Shown here: positions 1-8,169 of the stretch, one piece after another
How positions within the stretch are numbered: position 1 is the first letter of the stretch
How the letters are laid out: the number at the start of each line of letters is the position of its first letter
Assembly (NCBI GenBank): GCA_018823285.1
Contig: JAHJIQ010000066.1
Location: 46,539 to 110,538 of the forward strand
Source: Pseudomonadota bacterium
GTDB taxonomy: Bacteria; Desulfobacterota; Desulfobulbia; Desulfobulbales; JAGXFP01
Direction: 5' to 3'
DNA length: 64,000 nt
Position numbers and translations under genes: made by a program
The notes under the pieces: model-generated
Databases searched by the model: none
Told to the model about the DNA's origin: nothing
Seen by the model: only the letters and a program-made list of their open reading frames with translations

Positions 1-823
1 CAGAGGGCAGGGCCACCCCTTTCGTCCCTTCCAGAAGAGTGGTGTAGAGAGCGGCGTTTTTCCGGCGGGCCGCATTCCAGAGCGGCAGGTGTTTGAGCTT
101 GACATCGAGAATGGCCCCCTGGATTCCGTCCATCCGGGAGTTCCAGCCGATGACGGAGTGATGGTATTTCTGCTGCTGGCCGTGGTCCCGAAAGATCCGC
201 ATCCGCGCGGCCAGCGTCTCGTCATTGGTGACCACCGCTCCGGCCTCGCCGTAGGCCCCGAGATTTTTGCCGGGGTAGAAGCTGAAGCAGCCCGCCCGGC
301 CCAAGGACCCGGCCCTCCGGCCCTTGTATTCCGCCCCGTGGGCCTGGGCCGCGTCTTCAATCACCACCAGGCCGTGTTTTTCGGCAAACCTCAAAATGGG
401 GTCCATGTCGGCCATCTGTCCATACAGGTGGACCGGGATGATGGCCCTGGTCTTCGGCGTGAGGGCCGCTTCCAGAAGGTCGGGATTCATGGTGTAGCTC
501 TCTTCGTCGATATCCACGAAAACCGGGACGGCCCCGCACTGGCTGATGGCCTCGGCGGTGGCGATAAAGGAGTTCGGCACCGTGATCACCTCGTCACCGG
601 CCCCGATCCCGAGTCCGCGGAGGGCGATCCAGAGGGCATCGGTGCCGCTGCCGACCCCGACGGCATGACGGCATTGACAGAAGTCGGCGAAGTTTTTTTC
701 AAATTCTTCCACAAACGGCCCGCCGGCAAAGGAGGTCGAGTCCAGGACTTTGGCAATTGCCGCGAGCGCTTCCTCCTGGATGAGCGCATATTGCTGTTTC
801 AGATCAAGAAGTGGTGTTTTCAT
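1..823 (-). CDS. DegT/DnrJ/EryC1-family sugar aminotransferase (WbpE-like), C-terminus beyond the window
   Basis: PLP-dependent aminotransferase predicted to aminate a nucleotide-linked keto sugar for surface polysaccharide. Translated from the reverse strand it starts MKTPLLDLKQQY and carries the family hallmarks VGVGSGTDAL, HLYGQMADM, EDAAQAHGAEY and FSFYPGKNLGAYGE, whose lysine (PGKN) is the expected Schiff-base residue. About 274 codons are visible; the family is about 360-400 residues, so the C-terminal part lies left of position 1. Its ATG overlaps the stop of the upstream acyltransferase by one base (TGATG), so the two are translationally coupled. The order oxidoreductase, acyltransferase, aminotransferase matches WbpB/WbpD/WbpE of the UDP-2,3-diacetamido-glucuronate pathway, but the exact sugar is inference; FdtB/DesV-type enzymes are alternatives. 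Confidence 0.93.
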   Translation of the reverse strand, partial: MKTPLLDLKQQYALIQEEALAAIAKVLDSTSFAGGPFVEEFEKNFADFCQCRHAVGVGSGTDALWIALRGLGIGAGDEVITVPNSFIATAEAISQCGAVPVFVDIDEESYTMNPDLLEAALTPKTRAIIPVHLYGQMADMDPILRFAEKHGLVVIEDAAQAHGAEYKGRRAGSLGRAGCFSFYPGKNLGAYGEAGAVVTNDETLAARMRIFRDHGQQQKYHHSVIGWNSRMDGIQGAILDVKLKHLPLWNAARRKNAALYTTLLEGTKGVALPS

Positions 824-1299
824 CAGTCATCATCCTTCATCAGTTGTAAGATCCGGGCTGGATTGCCCGCGACAATGGCATTTCTTGGCACATCTTTGGT
901 GACGACACTGCCGGCGCCGACGATGGCGTTTTCCCCGATGGAGATCCCTCCCAGCAGCGTCGCCCCGGAACCTATCGAGGCCCCGTGTCCGACCAGTATG
1001 GACTGGCAGCTCCAGTCGGCGTCTGTTTTCAACCGGCCGTCCCGGGTGGTGGCGCGGGGGTATTTGTCGTTGATGAACGTGACGCCGTGGCCGACGCAGA
1101 CCCGGTCGCCGATCGTCACCCCTTCGCAGATAAAGCTGTGGCTGGAAATCTTGCAGGAGGCGCCGATCCGGGCCCCTTTCTGGATTTCGACAAACGGACC
1201 GATCTTGGTCTGATCGCCGATCACACAGCCGTACAGATTGACGAAGTCGGAAATTTTCACGCCGTGGCCGAGCTGGACATCAGATGATATTTTTTGCAT
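823..1299 (-). CDS. Left-handed beta-helix (hexapeptide) sugar N-acyltransferase, WbpD-like
   Basis: A 158-residue hexapeptide-repeat acyltransferase, probably cytoplasmic, acetylating an amino group on a nucleotide sugar. Repeats of the [LIV]-G-x-x-x type run through the chain (for example IGDQTKIGPFVEIQKGARIG and IGSGATLLGGISIGENAIVG), and the typical end GAGSVVTKDVPRNAIVAGNPAR is present. The start lies 43 bases inside the upstream oxidoreductase gene; the stop overlaps the next start by one base. The length fits WbpD/PglD-size enzymes. Acceptor specificity cannot be read from sequence; the neighbours suggest a 3-amino sugar made by the adjacent dehydrogenase and aminotransferase. Confidence 0.92.
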   Translation of the reverse strand: MQKISSDVQLGHGVKISDFVNLYGCVIGDQTKIGPFVEIQKGARIGASCKISSHSFICEGVTIGDRVCVGHGVTFINDKYPRATTRDGRLKTDADWSCQSILVGHGASIGSGATLLGGISIGENAIVGAGSVVTKDVPRNAIVAGNPARILQLMKDDD

Positions 1300-2324
1300 G
1301 GCGCTGCCTCTATATGGGTGATGGAAACCTGCCCGCCCCCGATTTCCAGGGATGCGGACGCGGCTTCGAGAATTTTGATGACATCCAGAGCCTCTTTGCC
1401 CGAGGAGTGGGGTTTGAGGCCGTTTCTGATGCAGTCCAGAAAGTGGGCGGTTTCGATCAGCAGGGGTTCTTTCTGTTTGACATACGGGCAGTAGGAATCA
1501 CCGTAGTGGTAGGAGTATTGAAAATCCGCAAAGGTGTCGTAGTGGGGCGGCGTTTCGACCCGTTTGTCATAGATTTTTATCTTCTCCATCGATTCGATAT
1601 CGTTGTAGACGAGCATTCGCTTGCTGCCCACAAAGGTCATCTCCCTGACCTTGTTGGGATCAAGCCAGCTGCTCTGGATGGTGGCGAAACCGCCGTTGTT
1701 GAAGTTCAGGGTCATGTTGGTGACATCTTCGATTCTCTTGTTCACATGGGCCTTGCCCTGGCAGTTGACGCTGACCGGCATCTGTTCGAGGATGTGGAGG
1801 ATGATCGAGATGTCGTGGGGGGCCAGGTCCCAGGCGACATTGATGTCCGTCTGGTAGAGCCCGAGGTTGCAGCGCCGCGAGCTGATGTAGAGAACTTCGC
1901 CCAGGTCCCTGGAATCGACGATCTCCTTGATCTTCATGACCGACGGGGAGTAGACGAAGGTGTGGCCGACCATCAGGGAGAGTTTTTTCTCGGCGGCGAT
2001 CTCGATGAGTTCCCGGCATTCTTTGGCGCTGGTGGCCATCGGTTTTTCCACGAAGGTGTGCTTGCCGGCGAGCAGGCTTTCCCGGGCCATTGGATAATGA
2101 AAGCGCACGGGGGTGGCGATGGCGATCGCATCCAGCTGCTCATCCCGCAAAAGGTCTTCATAGCGGGTGGTTGTTTTCGCGTCCGGGTAAAGTTTTCCGA
2201 TGTGAGCCAGGCGTTCCTGCGAAACATCGCAGATCATCTGCAGCTGACACTCCGGCAGAGAGTTGAAACTGCGGATAATGTTCGGCCCCCAGTATCCGCA
2301 ACCTGCAACAGCGACCCTGATCAT
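1257..2324 (-). CDS. Gfo/Idh/MocA-family NAD(P)-dependent sugar oxidoreductase (WbpB-like)
   Basis: Predicted cytoplasmic oxidoreductase acting on a nucleotide sugar. The N-terminus MIRVAVAGCGYWGPN is a Rossmann dinucleotide-binding motif, and FVEKPMATSAKE holds the family's conserved EKP. The C-terminal alpha/beta part (about residues 120-350) includes WDLAPHDISIILHIL with the usual conserved histidine. I chose the ATG at 2324 because GGAG lies 6-7 bases upstream; another in-frame ATG at 2336 would add four residues. It sits downstream of the sugar transferase and overlaps the acyltransferase. In WbpB-like pathways this step makes a 3-keto sugar for transamination; that assignment is by context only. 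Confidence 0.92.
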   Translation of the reverse strand: MIRVAVAGCGYWGPNIIRSFNSLPECQLQMICDVSQERLAHIGKLYPDAKTTTRYEDLLRDEQLDAIAIATPVRFHYPMARESLLAGKHTFVEKPMATSAKECRELIEIAAEKKLSLMVGHTFVYSPSVMKIKEIVDSRDLGEVLYISSRRCNLGLYQTDINVAWDLAPHDISIILHILEQMPVSVNCQGKAHVNKRIEDVTNMTLNFNNGGFATIQSSWLDPNKVREMTFVGSKRMLVYNDIESMEKIKIYDKRVETPPHYDTFADFQYSYHYGDSYCPYVKQKEPLLIETAHFLDCIRNGLKPHSSGKEALDVIKILEAASASLEIGGGQVSITHIEAAPCKKYHLMSSSATA

Positions 2325-2364
2325 TTTGTTCTCCATAGTCTCAGTCCCTTTTGTGAATTTTTTT

Positions 2365-3549
2365 CTAGAATTTTGTGGGCTGTCCCGTTCCGATCCTGAT
2401 GAGTTGCCCTCGTTTGTGCAGACTTTCCTTGAGTTCCGAGGCGATGGTCATCGGGGTCATGAGCAGTATTTTGATGTCCAGCCAGAGGGATTGTCGGCGG
2501 GCGTACTGAATGTCCAGCCGGACCATCTGGTTGAAGGTGAGCCTGTTTTTGCCGCTGACCTGCCACAAGCCGGTCATTCCCGGAGTCGTATCAAAACGGC
2601 CTTTGTGCCAGAGCTGGTATTCGGCAACTTCATAGGGAATCGACGGGCGGGGGCCGATCAGGCTCATGTCCCCTTTCAGCACGTTCACCAGCTGGGGCAG
2701 TTCATCAAGATAGGTCTTGCGCAGCAGTTTGCCGAAAGGGATGATCTGGTCGTTGTGGTCGTCGAGTTTGACCATGGGGCGGGCGGGCGCCCGCTCGCCG
2801 TCTTCTTTCGGGATCAGCGAGGCCAGATGTTTTTGATGGCCGGTGGTGTCGGCGTTGTACTCCATGGTCCGGAACTTCAGGAATTGAAAGGGGCGTCCGC
2901 CGAGGCCGATTCGGGTTTGCCTGTAGATGGCCGGGCCCGGCGAGACCGATTTGATCACACACCACAGTAGAACAAAGAGCGGAGAAAGGAGGATCAGTCC
3001 GAGGGACGAGCCCAGAAGATCCAGGCACCGTTTTTTTCTGGAGATCCTTTTGAGGTAGAGCAGAGACAACTCCTGCTCCGGAAGATCGCGGGTAAAGTGA
3101 TGCCCGAACCCCCGTTCCGGCTGGATTCTTTTGGGTATTTTTTCGGCGCTCCCGGCCCCTTTATCCTGCGGTGGCGGGTAACTGTAAACTTCGCAGAGCA
3201 GCTGAATGCCGTTGGCAAGGAGGGACATCTGGATGTATTTGGCGAAATTCCAGGCGCTGTGGGCGTTGGAGTTGTGCAGAATGACGCCGATCTTGTTCGG
3301 CAAAAGCCAGCCTGCTTCATCGGTCGCCCGCATGCGGTTGTTCAGTTCAATCAGCAGATGGGTTTCCGCCTTGCCCCCCAGTTTCTCGTGCCTGGTGGCA
3401 AAGGTGACCAGGGAAAACCGGTGGGTGCTTCGATCGGCCCTGGCGCGCTCCCTGGCCAGGATATGCGCAAATTCCTTTTCTCCGTACAGGCTGTCGGACA
3501 GTACTTTGTGGGGTGCGTGAAACCATTTGAACACGGTGGAGAGAGACAT
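2365..3549 (-). CDS. Undecaprenyl-phosphate sugar phosphotransferase with N-terminal degenerate GGDEF-like region
   Basis: A 394-residue protein. Residues about 165-390 are a bacterial sugar transferase domain (PF02397 type): one hydrophobic segment (about 180-200), FQFLKFRTM, LRKTYLDELPQLVNVL, GDMSLIGPRP and TPGMTGLWQVSGKN. Such enzymes transfer a sugar phosphate from a nucleotide sugar to the lipid carrier and start the repeat unit at the inner membrane. The first ~130 residues are not the multi-helix region of WcaJ-type enzymes. They look like a decayed GGDEF fold: a basic RERARADRSTHRFSLVTF start, then RMRATDEAGWLLPNKIGVIL and NAHSAWNFAKYI, matching the spacing of R-x-x-D-x-x-G-R-x-G-G-D-E-F-x-x-x-L but without the signature. 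It lies between the BY-kinase-like gene and the sugar-modifying trio. Confidence 0.93.
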   Translation of the reverse strand: MSLSTVFKWFHAPHKVLSDSLYGEKEFAHILARERARADRSTHRFSLVTFATRHEKLGGKAETHLLIELNNRMRATDEAGWLLPNKIGVILHNSNAHSAWNFAKYIQMSLLANGIQLLCEVYSYPPPQDKGAGSAEKIPKRIQPERGFGHHFTRDLPEQELSLLYLKRISRKKRCLDLLGSSLGLILLSPLFVLLWCVIKSVSPGPAIYRQTRIGLGGRPFQFLKFRTMEYNADTTGHQKHLASLIPKEDGERAPARPMVKLDDHNDQIIPFGKLLRKTYLDELPQLVNVLKGDMSLIGPRPSIPYEVAEYQLWHKGRFDTTPGMTGLWQVSGKNRLTFNQMVRLDIQYARRQSLWLDIKILLMTPMTIASELKESLHKRGQLIRIGTGQPTKF

Positions 3550-3564
3550 GCGCGGCCTCCTTTG

Positions 3565-4335
3565 TCAGATTCTTTCGTAGATGAATTCGGGTATCGGATA
3601 GCGCCGTTTATTGAGGACGACACCGAGGATGTTGCCGTCCTGGGCCAGAATCCGGTCTTTCACCTTCTCTACCGTCTGCCAGCGGGTCTTTTGCGCCTGG
3701 ACAACCAGGACGACGCCGTCAACTTTCGGCGAGAGCAGCAGGCATTCCGGGCGGCTGATCGCCGCCGGCGAGTCGATCAGCACCAGGTCAAACTCCTCCT
3801 TCAGCCTGTTGAGCAGCGGATCTATCCGGGACATTTCGCAGATGATGCCGGCCGGAAGGCCCTGACTCGACACCTGGGTCACATAGAGGGTGGTGCCGTC
3901 GACCCTGGCAAAGTCCTTTCGGGTCAATTTGGTCTGGCTTTTTGTTCCCAGCCGGGGCAGCTCGGACTGGACCTGAAAGAAACTGCACTGGTTCGGCGCT
4001 TTCTGGTTCAGGTCCAGCAGCAGGACGTTCTTTTTCAGTTTCATGCTGGCAAAACCGGCAAGTTTTCGCACCATGGTGCTGGTTCCTTCTCCCTTCTGGG
4101 TCCCCTGGAACTGGACAATCCGGCTCCTCCTTCCCGGCAGAAGGGTGACCAGGCTCTGATAGAGGCTGGTGGTGGGGTCGCCTCTTTTGGCATCGGAAAT
4201 TCCGGGGCGGGTTTCTGCATACAGGGCCGGGCTGTGATCGGCGCCCTGCAGGGGGGGAATGGATATTTCCGTGGTTTCGCGCGCGTGGCCCCGTTCAAGG
4301 TCTGCGTATTCCAGTGCTTCAAATATTTTGGTCAT
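3565..4335 (-). CDS. CpsD/CapB (BY-kinase)-like P-loop ATPase lacking the canonical Walker A lysine
   Basis: A 256-residue protein with the fold pattern of the cytoplasmic tyrosine autokinase that pairs with Wzz-type copolymerases. Segments align with Walker A (GTQKGEGTST, about 78-87), Walker A' (VLLLDLN, about 104-110) and Walker B (LVLIDSP, about 184-190). The canonical G-E-G-K-S/T of the family reads G-E-G-T-S-T here, so the ATP-phosphate-binding lysine is replaced by threonine. The usual C-terminal tyrosine cluster is missing; only the tyrosines in YPIPEFIYERI remain. It follows the AAA ATPase by two bases and precedes the sugar transferase. Kinase activity is doubtful; a scaffold or regulatory role for the copolymerase is possible. 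Confidence 0.88.
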   Translation of the reverse strand: MTKIFEALEYADLERGHARETTEISIPPLQGADHSPALYAETRPGISDAKRGDPTTSLYQSLVTLLPGRRSRIVQFQGTQKGEGTSTMVRKLAGFASMKLKKNVLLLDLNQKAPNQCSFFQVQSELPRLGTKSQTKLTRKDFARVDGTTLYVTQVSSQGLPAGIICEMSRIDPLLNRLKEEFDLVLIDSPAAISRPECLLLSPKVDGVVLVVQAQKTRWQTVEKVKDRILAQDGNILGVVLNKRRYPIPEFIYERI

Positions 4336-4337
4336 GG

Positions 4338-5759
4338 TTATCGCCTCGCCTGGAAAGCAGACAGTATGCTTTCCTGTCTTGAAAGTTCCGGTAGGATGAT
4401 CGTGTCGCCGATGAAGATCAGATCGGCGTCGAAGATTTTCGGGTTGCCGGCCTGGACCCTCCTGATGAGCTGGTCGTTGACGAAACCGTATGCGTCGAGG
4501 CAGATCCGGGAGAGATGTTCTCCTTTCCTGACGGTGATCGTTCTCGGTCCGGGTCTGCTCTTGCTCAGGGCGGGAGAAGGTTCCGGTTGCTTCTGTTCAT
4601 TTTTCGCCGGGGCGGCGATGATTTCGGGTTCTCTGTCCGCCGCTTCGCCTGCCACCGGTTCATCGGGAGGGGCGGTTGTGCCCTCCGCTGCCCTGGACAC
4701 CGAGAAGGGGCCTGAGGAAAGAAGGGTGGTCTGCGACTGCCCGGTCGCCGACGGGGCGGGCGATCTTGCCGGTGGCGGTTTCGTTTCCCTTTCGATCCCG
4801 GCCTGGCTGTTGACCGGTCCAGCGGGTTTATTCCGGTCGAGATCGGCTTTTCTGAAGGAGGAGAAGACCTGTGACCCGTTCAGGACGGAAATGGAGAGGA
4901 GCAGGGCGCCGAAAACGGAGGCGTATTTCCAGATGAAACCAACGGGGCGCCGGTTTCCCTGAAAATCGGCGATGACCTGACTCGCGATCGCCCTGGTGAT
5001 TTTCCGTTCCTGAAAACCGAACCCCGCCACCAGGGCATTGTCGCAGAGGATGTTGAGCATTCGCGGCGAACCCTGCGCCGTCCTGATGATTTTTTTGAGG
5101 GCACCGGAACTGAAAATTTCCTGGGGAGTGGAGGTGACTTTCGCCAGGCGGAACAGCACGTATTCGTGGCTTTCCGTGGCTGAAAGAGGGCGCAGGGTCG
5201 CGCGAATGGCCAGCCGCTGGTTGAGTTGTCGCAGTTCTTTGCCGGCCAGTTTCTCGGCGAGTTCCGGCTGGCCGACCAGAACGATCTGTAAAAGCTTGTC
5301 TTTCGGGGTCTCGAGGTTCGACAGGATCCGCAGCTGTTCAAAGGTCTCGACCGGCATGTTCTGCGCTTCGTCGATGAGCAGGACAATATTGCGGCCCCGC
5401 TCATACCTGCTGATCAGGACGGTATGCAGCTGTTGCACCATGTCGTAGGGGCTGTCGCTTTGCAACCGGATCCCCAGTTCCCGGAAAATCGTTTTCAGGA
5501 GTTCATTGAAGGTGACGGCCGGGTTGAACACATAGATCGGTTCGACCAGATGCCGGTCGCACATGGCCAGGTAGGAACGAACGATGGTGGTCTTGCCGGT
5601 CCCGACTTCGCCGATCACCGAAACAAACCCTTTTTTCTTGGCGATACAGTAAATAATCGCCCCCAGGGCCTCCTTGTGGCTTGCGCTCAGGTAGAGGAAT
5701 TCCGGATCCGGGGTGATGTGGAAGGGGGCCTTCGCCATATTGTAAAAGTTTACATACAT
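4338..5759 (-). CDS. ExeA/GspA-like AAA ATPase with transmembrane segment and C-terminal LysM domain
   Basis: A 473-residue protein similar to the 'secretion ATPase' of EPS/PEP-CTERM loci (TIGR03015 type, from memory). The N-terminal AAA module has Walker A GEVGTGKTT (about 50-58), Walker B NIVLLIDEAQNM (about 124-135) and the sensor-like VGQPELAEKL. A transmembrane helix (about 277-295) is followed by a Pro/Ala-rich linker and a LysM-type domain (RTITVRKGEHLSRICLDAYG onward, about 407-458), predicted periplasmic and peptidoglycan-facing. I chose the ATG at 5759 because GAGGAGT precedes it by 7 bases and family members start M-Y-x-x-F-Y; an upstream start at 5777 is less likely. It overlaps the stop of the Wzz-like gene by ten bases. 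Confidence 0.9.
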   Translation of the reverse strand: MYVNFYNMAKAPFHITPDPEFLYLSASHKEALGAIIYCIAKKKGFVSVIGEVGTGKTTIVRSYLAMCDRHLVEPIYVFNPAVTFNELLKTIFRELGIRLQSDSPYDMVQQLHTVLISRYERGRNIVLLIDEAQNMPVETFEQLRILSNLETPKDKLLQIVLVGQPELAEKLAGKELRQLNQRLAIRATLRPLSATESHEYVLFRLAKVTSTPQEIFSSGALKKIIRTAQGSPRMLNILCDNALVAGFGFQERKITRAIASQVIADFQGNRRPVGFIWKYASVFGALLLSISVLNGSQVFSSFRKADLDRNKPAGPVNSQAGIERETKPPPARSPAPSATGQSQTTLLSSGPFSVSRAAEGTTAPPDEPVAGEAADREPEIIAAPAKNEQKQPEPSPALSKSRPGPRTITVRKGEHLSRICLDAYGFVNDQLIRRVQAGNPKIFDADLIFIGDTIILPELSRQESILSAFQARR

Positions 5760-7351
5760 GATTCGGACTCCTCGCACGGGACGGAAGCCAGCACATAAAG
5801 GCCGAGCCTTCTTTCCACGTCCTCTTTGGTTTTCAGTGAAGCATCGAGATACTCGAGGAAAAAGGCGAGACTGATCCCGCCGAACAGACCCAGAAGGATG
5901 CCGAGGGCGAGATTGACCGGTTTGTTCGGCTTGATCGCTTTCACGGGCAGGGTGGCCGGCTGGATGATGCTGAGATTGGAAACCTTGTCCAGGTCGAGAT
6001 TCCTGGAGATGTCGGTGCGCTGTACGTCCTGACGGTACCTGAGGTATTCCTCTTCCAGGAGTTTCACGTCCCGTCTCAGTCGTGACTCGATGGTCTCGTT
6101 TTTGACCAGAGCGGCAAGCTCGGCGATTGGTTCCCTGAGGGTTTTTTCCAGAGCTTCCAGACTGGCAATTTCCCCCTGAAGGCGGGCGCGGCCTGTTTCC
6201 AGGGCAAGCTGCATCGCCTGATAGGTCGGGTCAACCCCGGTGGTGACCTCATCGGTCTCTTTTTCGCTGTTCAGCGCTGCTTCCGCCACCCGGATCTGTT
6301 CCCGCACCTCGACGAGCTGCCGGTTTTGATCGGGATATCTGGCCGACAGGTCCGCCTCCTTGATCCGGAAATCAAAGAGGCGGGCTTTTATCGCATCGGA
6401 GGTGGTGCTCTTTCTGCCGGCAACCCGGCCCAGTTCCACTTCCCTGGACCGGCGTGCCAGCCCCTGTTCGAGAGATGCGTTGTTGGCGCGGGAGGCGGCG
6501 ATCCGGCTGTTTATTTCCGCGAGGTCGCTCTGGATCCGGCTGATCCGGGCGGAAAGCGTTTCCTTCTGGATACTGATGGAGGCGATGTTGTGCTCGGCCC
6601 GGAAGGCTTCGAGGGCGTTTTCCTTTTCCTGCAGTTTTTCGTAGAGATTGCCGGCCCGTTCCTGGAAAAACCGGGGCGGGGCAATGCTGCTGTGGATTTT
6701 GATATGGTGGTCCTGGAAAAGGGTCAGAAAGAGGTCCAGGACCCGCTGGCCGAACTGCGGTTCCCTGCAGTCAAAGGAGATCGTGATGACGTGGCTTTTC
6801 TGCTCAACCCCGACCTTGAGATTTTTGATCATTTTGTTGATGGCGTTTTCCCTGAGCGAGATATAGGACGGGGTCTCTTCTTTGCCGAAGAGATGGGCGG
6901 TTTTCTGCAAAGCCTTCCTGATGGAGGCGGTCATTGCGCCGAGGGAGGTCGGGTTCCGGCCTGCCTCGGGTTTGAGGTTCCCATCGGCCAGAAAAATTTC
7001 CGGAGTGATTCTGTCGACGACCTGCTCGGCAAGGAGCCTGCTTTTGATGATCGCAAGCTCGGAATTGACTTCGTTTTCCCTGCTTTGCGAGAGCGCCATG
7101 GTCGGGCCGTCCACGGTGGGGTCGAGGGCAAGACTTTCGCGGCCCACCCGGATGAGCACCCGTGCCTCCGACTGATAGATCTCGGGGGAGAGGAGGGTGA
7201 GCAGGAGCACGCCCAGGAAGGAGGCCCAGAAGAAGAGGAGGAGCGCTTTTTTTCTGCGAAACAGGACATAGAGAATATCCCGCAGCGAGCCGCCTTCTGG
7301 CGGAACATGCTGGGCCGGAAAATAATGCGGGTGCTGGAGCTGCATATCCAT
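5750..7351 (-). CDS. Wzz/GumC-like polysaccharide copolymerase (chain-length determinant)
   Basis: A 533-residue inner-membrane polysaccharide copolymerase. A Wzz domain with TM1 at about 36-54 is followed by a long periplasmic region with coiled-coil character (about 220-440; FFQERAGNLYEKLQEKENAL, EALEKTLREPIAELAALVKN), and then TM2 near residues 480-500 in a Pro-rich context (KPNKPVNLALGILLGLFGG). It ends shortly after EYLDASLKTKEDVERRLG, with no fused tyrosine-kinase domain; the separate gene at 3565-4335 would supply that part. Chain-length control and coupling to the outer-membrane exporter are family knowledge. The gene lies between the Wza-like lipoprotein and the AAA ATPase. An ATG two codons later (7345) has equally good Shine-Dalgarno spacing. 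Confidence 0.94.
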   Translation of the reverse strand: MDMQLQHPHYFPAQHVPPEGGSLRDILYVLFRRKKALLLFFWASFLGVLLLTLLSPEIYQSEARVLIRVGRESLALDPTVDGPTMALSQSRENEVNSELAIIKSRLLAEQVVDRITPEIFLADGNLKPEAGRNPTSLGAMTASIRKALQKTAHLFGKEETPSYISLRENAINKMIKNLKVGVEQKSHVITISFDCREPQFGQRVLDLFLTLFQDHHIKIHSSIAPPRFFQERAGNLYEKLQEKENALEAFRAEHNIASISIQKETLSARISRIQSDLAEINSRIAASRANNASLEQGLARRSREVELGRVAGRKSTTSDAIKARLFDFRIKEADLSARYPDQNRQLVEVREQIRVAEAALNSEKETDEVTTGVDPTYQAMQLALETGRARLQGEIASLEALEKTLREPIAELAALVKNETIESRLRRDVKLLEEEYLRYRQDVQRTDISRNLDLDKVSNLSIIQPATLPVKAIKPNKPVNLALGILLGLFGGISLAFFLEYLDASLKTKEDVERRLGLYVLASVPCEESESCM

Positions 7352-7413
7352 TTCCTCTCAATAACTTTTATGGGCCTGGGTCCGTGGACTGATCCTCTCG
7401 TCGCCGACCGCCG

Positions 7414-8169
7414 TCAGTTGTAGCGGTCGCGCAGTTCATAGTTGAAACCGAGCCCGATGCCCCGGAAGAGGAACAGCTCGGTGATATACTGGTTCACAAA
7501 CTTGTTCAGGTTCGCAATCGTTGATTTCGGCACATAGACCACATCGTTTGGCTGCAGGAGGAAAGTATGGTTCGGGCCTGTTTCGTCAAGTGTTCCGGAA
7601 AGATCCGTTTTGTACGGAACAGCCTTGCCTTTTCCGTTCCTGCGGATGACGATCACCTCGTCGGTCCGGGCCGTTTCCTTGAAGCCGCCGGCATTGATGA
7701 CCGCCTGGAGGACATTGACTTCTCCCTGAAGCGTCAGCAGGCCCGGGTTCTTGATTTCGCCGCCGACATAGATCCTCTGGTCGACCAGTGAACGGACGAC
7801 CACCGAGATAACCGGATCTTTGATTTTGGATTCATAGAGATTGGTCAGTTTCGTATCCAGTTCCTCCGGCGTCAGGCCCTGGGCCAGGACCGAATCGATA
7901 AGCTGGAGGGTGATGTACCCGTCCGGCCTGATGACCTGGGTATCGTTGAGTTCTTTCCAGTAGGGGAATTTCAGTTCTATCTCGTCACCCGGCCGCAGGA
8001 CCACTCTCGACTCGGGGGGAGGCGAGTAGGGCCGTTCGGCAATGCCTCCCTGGTTGGAAGCGCATGCCGCCGCCTGCAGCATGCAGGCAAGCGGCAGGGC
8101 CAGCCGCAGGAATAATACCGTCTTGGTTCGGACTTTATTCATGATGAGGCCACGATGGCGGGTGATCAT
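7414..8169 (-). CDS. Wza-like polysaccharide export outer-membrane lipoprotein
   Basis: First gene of the EPS operon; 251 residues. The N-terminus has a basic stretch, a hydrophobic core (TVLFLRLALPLACML) and a lipobox-like QAAAC at Cys36, predicting a lipoprotein. The mature part has a Poly_export domain (VVLRPGDEIELKFPYWKELN, IRPDGYITLQLI) and one SLBB domain (IYVGGEIKNPGLLTLQGEVN, VLQAVINAGGFKETAR). It should form the outer-membrane channel for the polymer assembled by the downstream proteins. The start at 8169 is supported by GGAGGGA eight bases upstream. The protein is shorter than E. coli Wza (about 380 residues), with fewer SLBB repeats, as is common in EPS loci of this type. Confidence 0.94.
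   Translation of the reverse strand: MITRHRGLIMNKVRTKTVLFLRLALPLACMLQAAACASNQGGIAERPYSPPPESRVVLRPGDEIELKFPYWKELNDTQVIRPDGYITLQLIDSVLAQGLTPEELDTKLTNLYESKIKDPVISVVVRSLVDQRIYVGGEIKNPGLLTLQGEVNVLQAVINAGGFKETARTDEVIVIRRNGKGKAVPYKTDLSGTLDETGPNHTFLLQPNDVVYVPKSTIANLNKFVNQYITELFLFRGIGLGFNYELRDRYN

Noticed and set aside
89..1213. Long plus-strand open frame opposite the sugar-modifying genes
   Set aside because: It is antisense to clear aminotransferase and acyltransferase genes, has no family motif, and reflects high GC.
3097..4962. 621-codon plus-strand open frame
   Set aside because: It lies opposite the sugar transferase, BY-kinase-like and AAA ATPase genes; the translation is low-complexity without domains.
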